Source: an uncultured bacterium (GTDB lineage Bacteria > Bacillota > Clostridia > Lachnospirales > Lachnospiraceae). Taken from it: DNA of 5,743 nt. Shown here piece after piece: positions 1 through 5,743 of the stretch (positions are counted from its first letter, which is position 1; every line of letters starts with the position of its first letter). The notes under the pieces are model-generated. The model was not told where the DNA came from and did no database searches. It worked only from the letters and a program-made list of their open reading frames with translations. The position numbers were made by a program, and so were the translations under genes. The stretch lies in assembly GCA_946543095.1 (NCBI GenBank), contig CAMNLO010000123.1:1-5743 (forward strand), in the 5' to 3' direction.

Positions 1-849
1 CGGCTTGGACAGCTGAGCGTCGGCTCCCAGTGCTTCGCCCTTTCTGCGCATTTCCTCGTTGATCAGTGAGGAGAAGATCACCACGGGGATGCTCTTCATC
101 TGGGGATCCTCCTTCACCAGCTTGGTAAGCCTGTGGCCGTCCATAATGGGCATTTCGATATCGGTGATGATGCACTGCACCTTTTCTGCAAGGGTGCCGT
201 CCTGCTTGCACTGCAGCAGGTAGTCATAGGCCATCTGGCCGTTCTCCGTATGGGTCACATTGGTGTAGCCGGAAGTGTGAAGGGATTCCACGATCAGCTT
301 GTTCAGGAGCACGGAATCCTCCGCCAGAAGGATGGGAACGTCCACTCTCTCCCTGTCGCCCAGCTCCTCCACTTCTGAGATCTTTAACCCGGTCTCGGGA
401 TTGATGTCTGTCACGATCTTCTCAAAGTCCAGAATGACGATGAGCTTGCCGTTGATCTTTATGATACCGGTGGATACGCCCTCTTCCGTGGTGGAGATGG
501 TGGCGTCCGGCTTGATGATCTCCTTCCAGGAGACGCGATGGATCCCCACTACAGCGTCCACATGGAAGGCGATATTCAGCTGATTGAAATTGGTGATGAT
601 GAATAAGCCGCCGGGCTCGGATACTCCCCTCTGCAGGCAGTTCTTTAAGTCAATGGCCGTGATCATCGTGTCTCTCGGCATAAAGATGCCTTCAATACTG
701 GGGTGGGAATTGGGAACCGGCGTTACCGGCTGATAGGTAATGATCTCGCGGATCTTCGCCACATTGATGCCGTAAGCATTGCCATCCAGAGAAAATTCCA
801 AAACTTCCAGCTCATTTGTACCGTTTTCCAATAAAATTTTTGTATCCAT
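1..849 (-). CDS. cheV: Chemotaxis adaptor CheV (CheW domain plus response-regulator receiver), 3' end cut by window edge
   Basis: CheV couples chemoreceptors to the CheA kinase through a CheW-like domain and tunes that coupling by phosphorylation of its receiver domain; it acts in the cytoplasm at receptor arrays. The 283 visible residues fit this order. A CheW-like domain spans about 10-150 (LEFSLDG, YGINVAKIREI, PVPNSHPSIEGIFMPR, then GLFIITNFN, and ING-KLIVILDFE near 132-143). A receiver follows from about 170, with the acidic pair E177-D178 (LLAEDS), phospho-acceptor D230 in ITDIEMPIMDG, Ser at 260 (VVIFSS) in the switch Thr/Ser position, and K282 in the closing SKP. All receiver catalytic residues are intact. 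The reading frame runs off at base 1 without a stop; compared with the roughly 300-residue family length only the last helix is missing. The ATG at 849 follows GAGGTGA (855-861) by five bases. It has its own promoter and a terminator separates it from the upstream reductase, so it is probably transcribed alone or with genes beyond the left edge. Confidence 0.95.
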   Translation of the reverse strand, partial: MDTKILLENGTNELEVLEFSLDGNAYGINVAKIREIITYQPVTPVPNSHPSIEGIFMPRDTMITAIDLKNCLQRGVSEPGGLFIITNFNQLNIAFHVDAVVGIHRVSWKEIIKPDATISTTEEGVSTGIIKINGKLIVILDFEKIVTDINPETGLKISEVEELGDRERVDVPILLAEDSVLLNKLIVESLHTSGYTNVTHTENGQMAYDYLLQCKQDGTLAEKVQCIITDIEMPIMDGHRLTKLVKEDPQMKSIPVVIFSSLINEEMRRKGEALGADAQLSKP

Positions 850-887
850 ATACATCACCTCATAAGAAATTTTACTACTCCAAGCCT

Positions 888-896
888 ATTATAACA
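888..896 (-). promoter_or_regulatory. Extended -10 promoter of cheV
   Basis: On the minus strand this reads TGTTATAAT: a perfect TATAAT (888-893) with the TG of an extended -10 one base upstream. It lies 38 bases before the cheV start codon, predicting a leader of about 30 nt that contains the GAGGTGA ribosome-binding site. No good TTGACA is seen 16-18 bases upstream, which fits an extended -10 promoter of the housekeeping sigma factor. I see no sigma-28 type motility promoter (TAAA / GCCGATAA), although chemotaxis genes often use one. Confidence 0.7.
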
Positions 897-933
897 CAAG
901 TGTTCAGAAATGGAATAGAAATTTATGTGAACA
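893..933. promoter_or_regulatory. Inverted repeats around the cheV promoter, possible operator
   Basis: Two small dyads are visible. AACAC-aa-GTGTT (893-904) overlaps the upstream part of the extended -10 box. TGTTCA (901-906) and TGAACA (928-933) form a perfect six-base inverted repeat with a 21-base gap across the expected -35 region. Their placement would suit a repressor or activator site, but dyads this short arise by chance in AT-rich intergenic DNA, and I do not recognise a known operator. Confidence 0.2.
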
Positions 934-952
934 TTCGCGTTTTTTCCCCTTC

Positions 953-991
953 AAAACATGAAACACGGCGCCTGAAAATGCAGGCGCCGTG
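953..991 (-). terminator. Rho-independent terminator after the flavin reductase gene
   Basis: CACGGCGCCTG (964-974) and CAGGCGCCGTG (981-991) form a perfect 11-bp GC-rich stem with a six-base loop. On the minus strand the stem is followed by TTTCATGTTTT (953-963), an interrupted U tract. It begins 46 bases past the reductase stop codon and lies before the cheV promoter, so it should end the reductase transcript. No T tract follows on the plus strand, so it is probably one-directional. Confidence 0.85.
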
Positions 992-1007
992 AATCCGTTC
1001 AAAATGC

Positions 1008-1037
1008 TTTTTCGGTTCTTCTCCGTATTCCGAAAAA
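1008..1037 (-). other. Second, weaker hairpin immediately after the reductase stop codon
   Basis: TTTTTCGG (1008-1015) and CCGAAAAA (1030-1037) are perfect eight-base inverted arms with a 14-base loop, and the right arm abuts the reductase stop codon (1038-1040). On the minus strand the stem has three GC pairs and five AT pairs, and no U tract follows directly. It could stabilise the 3' end of the transcript or help the strong terminator 16 bases further on. It may also have no function. Confidence 0.35.
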
Positions 1038-3683
1038 TCAGTTGTCAGCGGAAACAGCCTTCGCTGCAGTCCTTCCGGAAACGATGATCTCGGCGATGGC
1101 GTTGCCGCCTAAGCGGTTGCCGCCGTGGATTCCTCCGGTGACCTCGCCGGCCGCATACAGGCCGGGGATCGCCTTGCCTGACTTATCCAGTACATGGCGG
1201 TCCACGTCCACCTTCAGACCGCCCATGGTGTGGTGGGTGGAAGGAGCCATCAGACGGACGATCAGAGTCGTGCCCTCCAGATCGTAGGTATCTGCGTCAT
1301 AGGAGCCGTCTTCCTTCTTCTCCACATTCCCGACGGTACGGGAAGCGATGCCCTTACCGCAATCCGGGAACTCGCCCTTGCCCATGACTGCCATATCGTA
1401 GTTCTTCACAGTCTCCAGCACGGTGGCGGGATCCGCGGTCACACCTTCGAATTCGGGATCCGCAAAGAGCTTGGTCAGCTCATCCACGGTGCCCTTGATG
1501 TGATAATAACGTCCGGGATAATCCTCGGGCAGAAGCTGGGCGGTAGGGGGACCGGGGACCGGCTGCTCGGCGTTGTAAATCTCAATGAACACGCCGGGGG
1601 TGTTGTTCTTGACGATACCGTTCTCAAACTCCGCAAGGGAGAGCACATCACGCTCGGAGCCCTCATCCACGAAGCGCTTTCCGGTGGTGGGATTGATCCA
1701 GCAGGCGTAGTTTCCGCCGCCGAAGGCCAGGTTGCCGTTGTCCACCCAGGAGATGGGCATCAGCTGTGTGAAGTTCATGCCGGTCACGTCAGCGCCCACA
1801 GCCTCCGCCATGTCGATGCCGGAGCCGGTCATGGAGCTGCGGTTGGTGGTCTTGGTGTCCTTGGTCAGATATTTGGCATCCCAGTACTCATTGTACTGCA
1901 GGACCTTGTCGATATTGGCCGCGAAGCCGCCGGTGGCCAGGATCACGCCCTTATCGGCGTGGACGGTGACGGGAGTGCCGTCATACATCTCACCCCTGAC
2001 GCCGGTGATCTTGCCGCCCTCTTCGATCAGCTCGGTGACGGTGGTGCGGGTGATGATCCGGTTTTTGCCGTCGGGATTGGAGGTGTTCAGCAGTTCGTTC
2101 ATGGGAGCCATGAAATAGGTGCCCCATCTGCCGCCGTACTCTTCCGGCTTGCCGTCCTTGTCGAAGTCCACATTGGATCCGATGAACTCGTTTTCACGAT
2201 ACCACAGGGCACCGATCAGAGTCTGCTGCTCATCATCCTTGAAGGTGGAGCCCATGCTCTGGAGCCAGGGCTTGATATCCTGGGCATCCTCGATGAACTG
2301 CTTCACCAGGTCCACGTCGCCGTAGATCCAATGGCTCTTGTCCGCAGTCATACGCAGGCCGCCGTAGTAGGTCTGGAAGATATGAAGGTTTACGGTGGAG
2401 AACAGGGTCAGCTCGGATTCGGGAGTGCCCTTCTTTAACTGAGGCTCCGCCCAGTCCAGATACTCCTTGATCTCAGCCTTCAGTTCCTTTAAAATCGGCA
2501 GATATTCCGCGTGGACGCCGTGCTTGTGCAGCTCTTCCACATCCCCTGCCACAAATTCATGGGTCTTGTAGTAATCCTCGTCGAACGCATCCTCGTTCCA
2601 CTCGTAGATCCTCTTTAACTCGTCGATGCAGCCCTTCACGGACTTCACCTTGTCATAGGTCTTGCCGTCATAGCCCTTGCCGGTGGTGGCATCCGGATCC
2701 GCGGGATCCCAGACCAGATACTTCATAACGCTCTGATACTGTCCGCCGGAAACCAGGGTATTGCCGCCCACCTGTGCGTTCTTTTCGAGAACGATCACGG
2801 AATTGCCGTCCTGGGCCGCCTGGGCTGCAGCAGAGATGCCTGCGCCGCCGCCGCCGACAACCACCACGTCCACGGTCTCCTCAATGGGAGCCTGGGCCGT
2901 GACTTCCACCTTGTTGGAAGTGAAGGCGGTCTTGTCGGACACGCCGGCCTGCTCTGCAGCGTCGTTCACAGCGGTCTTGATGGCACGGCTGGTGAAGGTG
3001 GCGCCGGAAACCGCGTCCACCCCGGTGCCATTGGCTTCGATGATCTGGGGGAACATGATGTCGTAAGCGGGAGTTCCCACTTCGCCGGTCTCGGTGCTGG
3101 TTCCGATCTCGATATTGGTGATCTTGCTGTCATCGAAGGTAACAAGCAGCTCAACAGGACCGTTGTAGCCGTCGCCTTTGCCGGTGTAGGTCCCGGCGTT
3201 GAAGGTTAAAGCTGCCGTATCCGCTGCTTCTGCCCCTGCGTCAGCTGCGGGAGCGGAGCCGGACTTTGCCTGCTCTAAAGCGGCGGCAAATGCCTTCTTG
3301 ACCGCATCTGAGGTGATGGTGGCACCGGAAACGGCATCCACCTGGTCGCTCTGGGCCTGCAGCAGCAGGGGCTTTAACTGCTCCATGGCCACTCCGCCCT
3401 TGTCAGGGGTCTCGTCCGGACCTTCGATCACCACATCGGTGATCTTGTCCGCGGCTGCCGTGATGGTCACGGTAACGTTACCGGCGAAACCCATTTCCGA
3501 TGCGGAATAGGTTCCGGGGGTAAAGCTGCCGCCGGCTGCCGCAGGCTGCGCCTCCGCGCCCTGTTCTGCCTCGGGTGCGGGCGCCTGGACATTGCCGCAG
3601 CCGCCCATAAACTGGGCGATGCCGCAGATCATGACGCCGAAGCAAAGCATCACGCAGGCGCTGATGGTTAATTGCTTTTTCAT
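1038..3683 (-). CDS. Predicted lipoprotein FAD-dependent reductase with two FMN-binding (flavinylation) domains; flavocytochrome c / urocanate-fumarate reductase superfamily
   Basis: A predicted extracytoplasmic reductase that would pass electrons through covalent FMN to FAD and onto an unsaturated acid acceptor in anaerobic respiration. Of 881 residues, 1-29 form a Lys-start hydrophobic signal ending MGGC; Cys29 is the likely lipidated residue, though Met at -3 is unusual. An Ala/Pro/Glu linker follows. FMN domain 1 (about 52-138) holds DAVSGAT at 116-122 and FMN domain 2 (about 159-246) holds DAVSGAT at 223-229; family knowledge puts ApbE-attached FMN on T122 and T229. The FAD domain starts at VVVGGGGAG (274-282), with E300 likely at the FAD ribose, ATGGFAAN, and a closing AAGEVTGGIHGGNRLGGNA. 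By alignment from memory to Shewanella Fcc3, R678 (SERD) is the proton-donor Arg, and H818 (HHTMGG) and R857 bind carboxylate. M642 replaces the substrate-binding His and no Thr-Glu pair follows, so fumarate is doubtful. About 110 extra residues lie near 325-450. The ATG at 3683 has AAGGAGG seven bases upstream. An upstream in-frame TTG at 3746 sits in a terminator and is rejected. The substrate is unknown. Confidence 0.88.
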   Translation of the reverse strand: MKKQLTISACVMLCFGVMICGIAQFMGGCGNVQAPAPEAEQGAEAQPAAAGGSFTPGTYSASEMGFAGNVTVTITAAADKITDVVIEGPDETPDKGGVAMEQLKPLLLQAQSDQVDAVSGATITSDAVKKAFAAALEQAKSGSAPAADAGAEAADTAALTFNAGTYTGKGDGYNGPVELLVTFDDSKITNIEIGTSTETGEVGTPAYDIMFPQIIEANGTGVDAVSGATFTSRAIKTAVNDAAEQAGVSDKTAFTSNKVEVTAQAPIEETVDVVVVGGGGAGISAAAQAAQDGNSVIVLEKNAQVGGNTLVSGGQYQSVMKYLVWDPADPDATTGKGYDGKTYDKVKSVKGCIDELKRIYEWNEDAFDEDYYKTHEFVAGDVEELHKHGVHAEYLPILKELKAEIKEYLDWAEPQLKKGTPESELTLFSTVNLHIFQTYYGGLRMTADKSHWIYGDVDLVKQFIEDAQDIKPWLQSMGSTFKDDEQQTLIGALWYRENEFIGSNVDFDKDGKPEEYGGRWGTYFMAPMNELLNTSNPDGKNRIITRTTVTELIEEGGKITGVRGEMYDGTPVTVHADKGVILATGGFAANIDKVLQYNEYWDAKYLTKDTKTTNRSSMTGSGIDMAEAVGADVTGMNFTQLMPISWVDNGNLAFGGGNYACWINPTTGKRFVDEGSERDVLSLAEFENGIVKNNTPGVFIEIYNAEQPVPGPPTAQLLPEDYPGRYYHIKGTVDELTKLFADPEFEGVTADPATVLETVKNYDMAVMGKGEFPDCGKGIASRTVGNVEKKEDGSYDADTYDLEGTTLIVRLMAPSTHHTMGGLKVDVDRHVLDKSGKAIPGLYAAGEVTGGIHGGNRLGGNAIAEIIVSGRTAAKAVSADN
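2989..3342 (-). repeat. Duplicated FMN-attachment segment (tandem FMN-binding domains)
   Basis: The segments at 2989-3021 and 3310-3342 encode the two DAVSGAT motifs and differ at only 6 of 33 aligned bases by eye, while the rest of the two domains has diverged. They lie 321 bases apart, or 107 residues, one FMN-binding domain plus an Ala-rich linker. This is consistent with an old internal duplication in which only the flavin-attachment loop stayed constrained. Confidence 0.75.
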
Positions 3684-3690
3684 TCGCTTC

Positions 3691-3697
3691 CCTCCTT
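3691..3697 (-). promoter_or_regulatory. Strong ribosome-binding site that fixes the reductase start
   Basis: On the minus strand this reads AAGGAGG, a full Shine-Dalgarno match, seven bases before the ATG at 3681-3683. It decides the start in favour of the MKKQL signal peptide. The in-frame TTG 63 bases further upstream has no ribosome-binding site and would begin inside a terminator stem. Confidence 0.9.
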
Positions 3698-3702
3698 TTG
3701 TT

Positions 3703-3723
3703 CGGTTTTTCCGTCTAAAACCG
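3703..3723 (-). other. Small hairpin in the reductase leader
   Basis: CGGTTTT (3703-3709) and AAAACCG (3717-3723) are perfect seven-base inverted arms around a seven-base loop. They end five bases upstream of the Shine-Dalgarno sequence. In the transcript this could be a weak leader stem that affects translation or RNA stability; as DNA it could be an operator just downstream of the -10 region. It is too short to call a riboswitch. Confidence 0.3.
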
Positions 3724-3724
3724 C

Positions 3725-3745
3725 ATAATATGTGTAATTTTAACA
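3725..3745 (-). promoter_or_regulatory. Candidate promoter of the reductase gene
   Basis: Two possible -10 boxes are visible on the minus strand: TATTAT (3725-3730), and TAAAAT (3737-3742) with an upstream TG that makes TGTTAAAAT (3737-3745). Neither has a good -35 at the right distance. For either one the -35 region would fall inside the terminator stem of the upstream gene. The promoter is inferred mainly because the terminator and the change of gene function call for one here. Confidence 0.4.
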
Positions 3746-3784
3746 AAAAGGCGCGAAAAAATCCATACTTTTTCGTGCCTTTTT
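3745..3784 (-). terminator. Terminator after the surface repeat protein gene
   Basis: Bases 3745-3760 and 3769-3784 form a 16-base inverted repeat with an eight-base loop. It has a short GC core flanked by runs of five A and five T, and one imperfect position (3753 against 3776). It lies 36 bases beyond the surface-protein stop codon. In minus-strand RNA the imperfect pair is an A-C mismatch and in plus-strand RNA it is a G-U pair, and U runs exist on both sides, so the element could work in either direction. The downstream reductase promoter region abuts it. Confidence 0.7.
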
Positions 3785-3820
3785 ACGTGTTTTCCGGTAA
3801 CTGATACGCCTTTTGCTTCT

Positions 3821-5743
3821 TTATTTCACTTTTACCTTCCTTGTCCCTATGGAAAAGGCATAGGCCGCCATCCCGCCGTAGTTTCCCTTCCCTCTGATGA
3901 GGATCCAGGCCTTCCCCCGGGCAGTGTTGTTGTAATATCCGGCGATCTCGTAGTCCTCCCCTTCCTTCAGCTCCGGCTGATCCGCGCCCCTTCCTGCCAC
4001 CATCCTGACATACTTCGGCTCCACCGCAAGCCCTGTGTACTGCCAGGACTTGACGATGGTCTGATGCGCACTGTCCTCAAAGAAGGTGATGCCTGCGGAG
4101 GAGATGTTTTTCTCCCGTACATAGTAAACCGTTTCGATGGAGCCCTGATAATTCCCCCGGCCTCTGATCGTGATCTCTATGGGTGTCCCCGCCGCGGGGG
4201 CAGGAAGCACGGCATTTCTGATCTGAACGGTGTAATCCGCATTCTTCTTCAGCTCCTGCCCGTTATAATCCCGGATGCTCAGTTTTGTGTTCCGATAGGC
4301 ATTCTTCGTTTTGGACCAGGGCACATCTGCAAGATAGAGATTCATTTTCCCAAGATCCTGAGCCTCGATCAGAAAAGGGATGTCCACATGGCCCGTGTAA
4401 TTGCCCATGCCCGTGATCCGCACATAAGGCATTTTCCCCGTTTGCGAGGCTGTGATCACCGCTTCCGGCGTTACGGAATTGTTCCTGCCGTAGGACACCC
4501 TGTAGTCAATGCCCTCTTTTAAGACATCCGCCTCTCCGGTCCGGTTGTAGCTAACCTTGACGGATGGCTTCACGCCGCCCTTCAGATAAGGCAGTACGGC
4601 TTTCCCTTCCGTGATCCCGTTGACCGAAACGCTCAGTTGTCCGGCAGTTTTCCCGATGTTGACCGCCGCGGGCTTATGCACGGTATAGCTCATGCTGCGG
4701 CTGCCGTAAAAGCGGTAGTTTACGCCGTCCTTTCCGGTGCCTCCGGTGTTTTGCCCTGTGAGGATAACAGAAGCGGAGCCGATCCTGTCCCCATTCAGAA
4801 GCTGTGACCTATAGCAGCTTTCATCGATGGGAAAGGAGTCCTTTCTGGTCACGGTTTTGCCCGTTTCATCCGTCTCCCGATACTGGTAGCTGAAGGTCAG
4901 AACAGGCGTCGGCTTATCTGCGGTTTTCGCAAAGGGATCGTACACGATCTTATTCTTACCGCCCAGAGCCTCACCGTGACAGGTCAGGCCAGCCTTCACC
5001 CTGGCGTCGGAAAGGGGGATATATCTGATCGTTTCCTCCTCCTCGAAAAGGGTTTCCTCCACCTGCAGGCTGCCTTCGAAATCAGAGCCCTCCTTCGCTT
5101 TCACCTCCAGAGGATAGGAACCCGGAGCGGCATACGCATCCGGCTTTGAGGGATCCGTATCCGGCCAGGAAAGGACATAATCCCGGTTCAATACAAGCTT
5201 CTTATCCGCGTAATAGACATTGGGCTTCAGATACTGCTTTGTATAAGCCTTATAGCGCTCGCCTTCGCTGTTCTTTTTCCAGGTGAATTTTGCCTTCGCC
5301 GACACGCCTGCGGCCTCAGCCGAAGAAAGCTTTGCCTTCGCGATCACAAACCGTCCCGTGAGAGTCCCGGAATAATTGCCCTTAAAGGCGATCTTCACCG
5401 TCGGCGGATTCTTTGCAAGAAAGCTTTGATCCGTATAAGCCTTTGTATTGTTGGAATAGCTTACGGTGTAATCCGTCCTTTCCGCAAGGAGCGTGGTCCC
5501 GCTGTATACACGGACGGCCGGCTTTATGGCTGCTCCCGTGTAAACATAGCTGTCCGGCTTTTCGATGGCAAACCAAAGATGGTTCTCCTTCTCGTCCTCC
5601 GTAAAGCCTGTTTGATCGGTGGGATCCGTATCCCCGGCCAGGGAAGCGTCATCAGCCTGAATGAGTACCTCGCAGGATGCCTGTGCGCTGCCGCCGGCCT
5701 TTCCTGCGGCCGAAACGCTCACCACTGCGGTCCCCGGTACGCT
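3821..5743 (-). CDS. Large surface or secreted protein, C-terminal 640 residues: Ig-like tail followed by about six degenerate DY..NN..GNYxG repeats; 5' end cut by window edge
   Basis: A probable cell-surface or secreted structural/adhesive protein of unknown specific function. The frame is open to the right edge, so start and signal peptide are outside; a GTG at 5725 is merely internal. Visible residues 1-29 (GTAVVSVS ... ASCEVLI) resemble the last strands of a bacterial Ig-like (Big_2) domain. An acidic linker (about 30-60, DTDPTDQ) follows. The remainder is beta-rich repeats of about 65-75 residues in the pattern Tyr-Thr-Gly, Pro-x-Val, Asp-Tyr, Asn-Asn, Gly-Asn-Tyr-x-Gly. Clear copies close with GNYSG, GNYTG, GNYQG and GNYGG; two between the first and second are strongly diverged. 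No transmembrane helix and no LPxTG sorting signal is present: the protein ends in the basic tail RKVKVK, so any anchoring must come from the unseen N-terminal part. A catalytic domain could also lie there. A terminator and a new promoter separate it from the reductase, so no shared function is implied. Confidence 0.85.
   Translation of the reverse strand, partial: SVPGTAVVSVSAAGKAGGSAQASCEVLIQADDASLAGDTDPTDQTGFTEDEKENHLWFAIEKPDSYVYTGAAIKPAVRVYSGTTLLAERTDYTVSYSNNTKAYTDQSFLAKNPPTVKIAFKGNYSGTLTGRFVIAKAKLSSAEAAGVSAKAKFTWKKNSEGERYKAYTKQYLKPNVYYADKKLVLNRDYVLSWPDTDPSKPDAYAAPGSYPLEVKAKEGSDFEGSLQVEETLFEEEETIRYIPLSDARVKAGLTCHGEALGGKNKIVYDPFAKTADKPTPVLTFSYQYRETDETGKTVTRKDSFPIDESCYRSQLLNGDRIGSASVILTGQNTGGTGKDGVNYRFYGSRSMSYTVHKPAAVNIGKTAGQLSVSVNGITEGKAVLPYLKGGVKPSVKVSYNRTGEADVLKEGIDYRVSYGRNNSVTPEAVITASQTGKMPYVRITGMGNYTGHVDIPFLIEAQDLGKMNLYLADVPWSKTKNAYRNTKLSIRDYNGQELKKNADYTVQIRNAVLPAPAAGTPIEITIRGRGNYQGSIETVYYVREKNISSAGITFFEDSAHQTIVKSWQYTGLAVEPKYVRMVAGRGADQPELKEGEDYEIAGYYNNTARGKAWILIRGKGNYGGMAAYAFSIGTRKVKVK
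3824..5548 (-). repeat. Protein-level repeat array in the surface protein
   Basis: In visible-residue numbering (residue 1 at the right edge) the clearest units are about 66-134, 384-460, 483-545 and 569-640. Each ends in a hydrophobic strand after GNYxG (for example RFVI, PFLI, YYVR, AFSI). The stretch about 135-383 contains two further units without the exact GNYxG signature but with similar strands (DYVLSW, VEVK-like strands, SYTVHKP). At DNA level the copies are too diverged to show long direct repeats, so this is an old array unlikely to undergo slippage. Confidence 0.65.

Noticed and set aside
133..583. Two plus-strand open frames of 81 and 94 codons
   Set aside because: Both are antisense to cheV, whose receiver and CheW-domain motifs are intact across the same bases.
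1194..2438. A 414-codon open frame on the plus strand, His-, Gly- and Val-rich
   Set aside because: It lies wholly antisense to the reductase, whose family motifs are clear in the other strand. Its composition is what a GC-rich coding strand gives when read in reverse, and no domain is recognisable.
3684..3746. Longer reductase starting at TTG 3746
   Set aside because: It would add 21 residues before the signal peptide, has no ribosome-binding site, uses a rare start codon and begins within the upstream terminator stem. The ATG at 3683 has an ideal AAGGAGG.
3698..3790. Possible FMN riboswitch or other leader RNA ahead of the flavin reductase
   Set aside because: The leader is too short and shows only a seven-base hairpin and the upstream terminator. 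No conserved riboswitch core is visible.
4064..4522. A 152-codon plus-strand open frame
   Set aside because: It is antisense to the repeat region of the surface protein, has no recognisable domain and is best explained as a shadow.
5723..5725. GTG at 5725 as the start of the surface protein
   Set aside because: The frame stays open to the window edge, and the residues on both sides continue an Ig-like domain, so this is an internal valine codon.
1..5743. CRISPR arrays, tRNA or rRNA genes, insertion sequences, attachment sites
   Set aside because: No regularly spaced direct repeats, tRNA-like folds, transposase-like proteins or terminal repeats were seen. Coding sequence fills nearly the whole window.

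Overview
The window holds three genes, all on the minus strand. Each has its own non-coding boundary, so they look like three separate transcription units. Read in the direction of transcription (right to left), they are: the C-terminal 640 residues of a large repeat-containing surface protein (3821 to the right edge); a complete 881-residue predicted lipoprotein flavin reductase with two FMN-binding domains and one FAD domain (1038-3683); and a chemotaxis adaptor CheV (1-849) that lacks only its last few residues at the left edge. Every substantial plus-strand open frame lies antisense to one of these genes and is judged to be a shadow.

The likely host is a Gram-positive anaerobe of the Clostridia, perhaps Lachnospiraceae-like. 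This is inferred from strong AAGGAGG and GAGGTGA ribosome-binding sites, a CheW-receiver CheV, a surface protein built from DY..NN..GNYxG repeats of a kind common in clostridial surface proteins, and a lipoprotein-type reductase with FMN domains where Shewanella-type enzymes carry a cytochrome domain. By eye the DNA is moderately GC-rich. The taxonomy is an inference, not a database match.

The central gene is the most informative. It belongs to the flavocytochrome c / fumarate reductase / urocanate reductase superfamily. Both FMN-binding domains carry an intact DAVSGAT flavinylation motif, so the protein could carry two covalent FMNs feeding an FAD active site outside the membrane. The catalytic Arg and the His and Arg that hold one substrate carboxylate can be found. 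The His and the Thr-Glu pair that bind the other carboxylate in fumarate reductases are not visible, and about 110 extra residues sit early in the FAD part. This points to an anaerobic respiratory reductase for an unsaturated organic acid other than fumarate; the substrate cannot be named from sequence.

The two intergenic regions are compact. Between the surface protein and the reductase (3684-3820) there is an A/T-flanked hairpin terminator, candidate -10 boxes that abut or overlap it, a small leader hairpin and a strong ribosome-binding site. Between the reductase and cheV (850-1037) there is a weak hairpin directly after the stop codon, a perfect 11-bp GC-rich terminator, and an extended -10 promoter with inverted repeats around it. 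No RNA genes, CRISPR arrays, insertion sequences or riboswitches were recognised. No flavin transferase (ApbE), quinone-linked electron donor or transporter for the reductase lies in the window. The link between chemotaxis and the reductase is only one of position.
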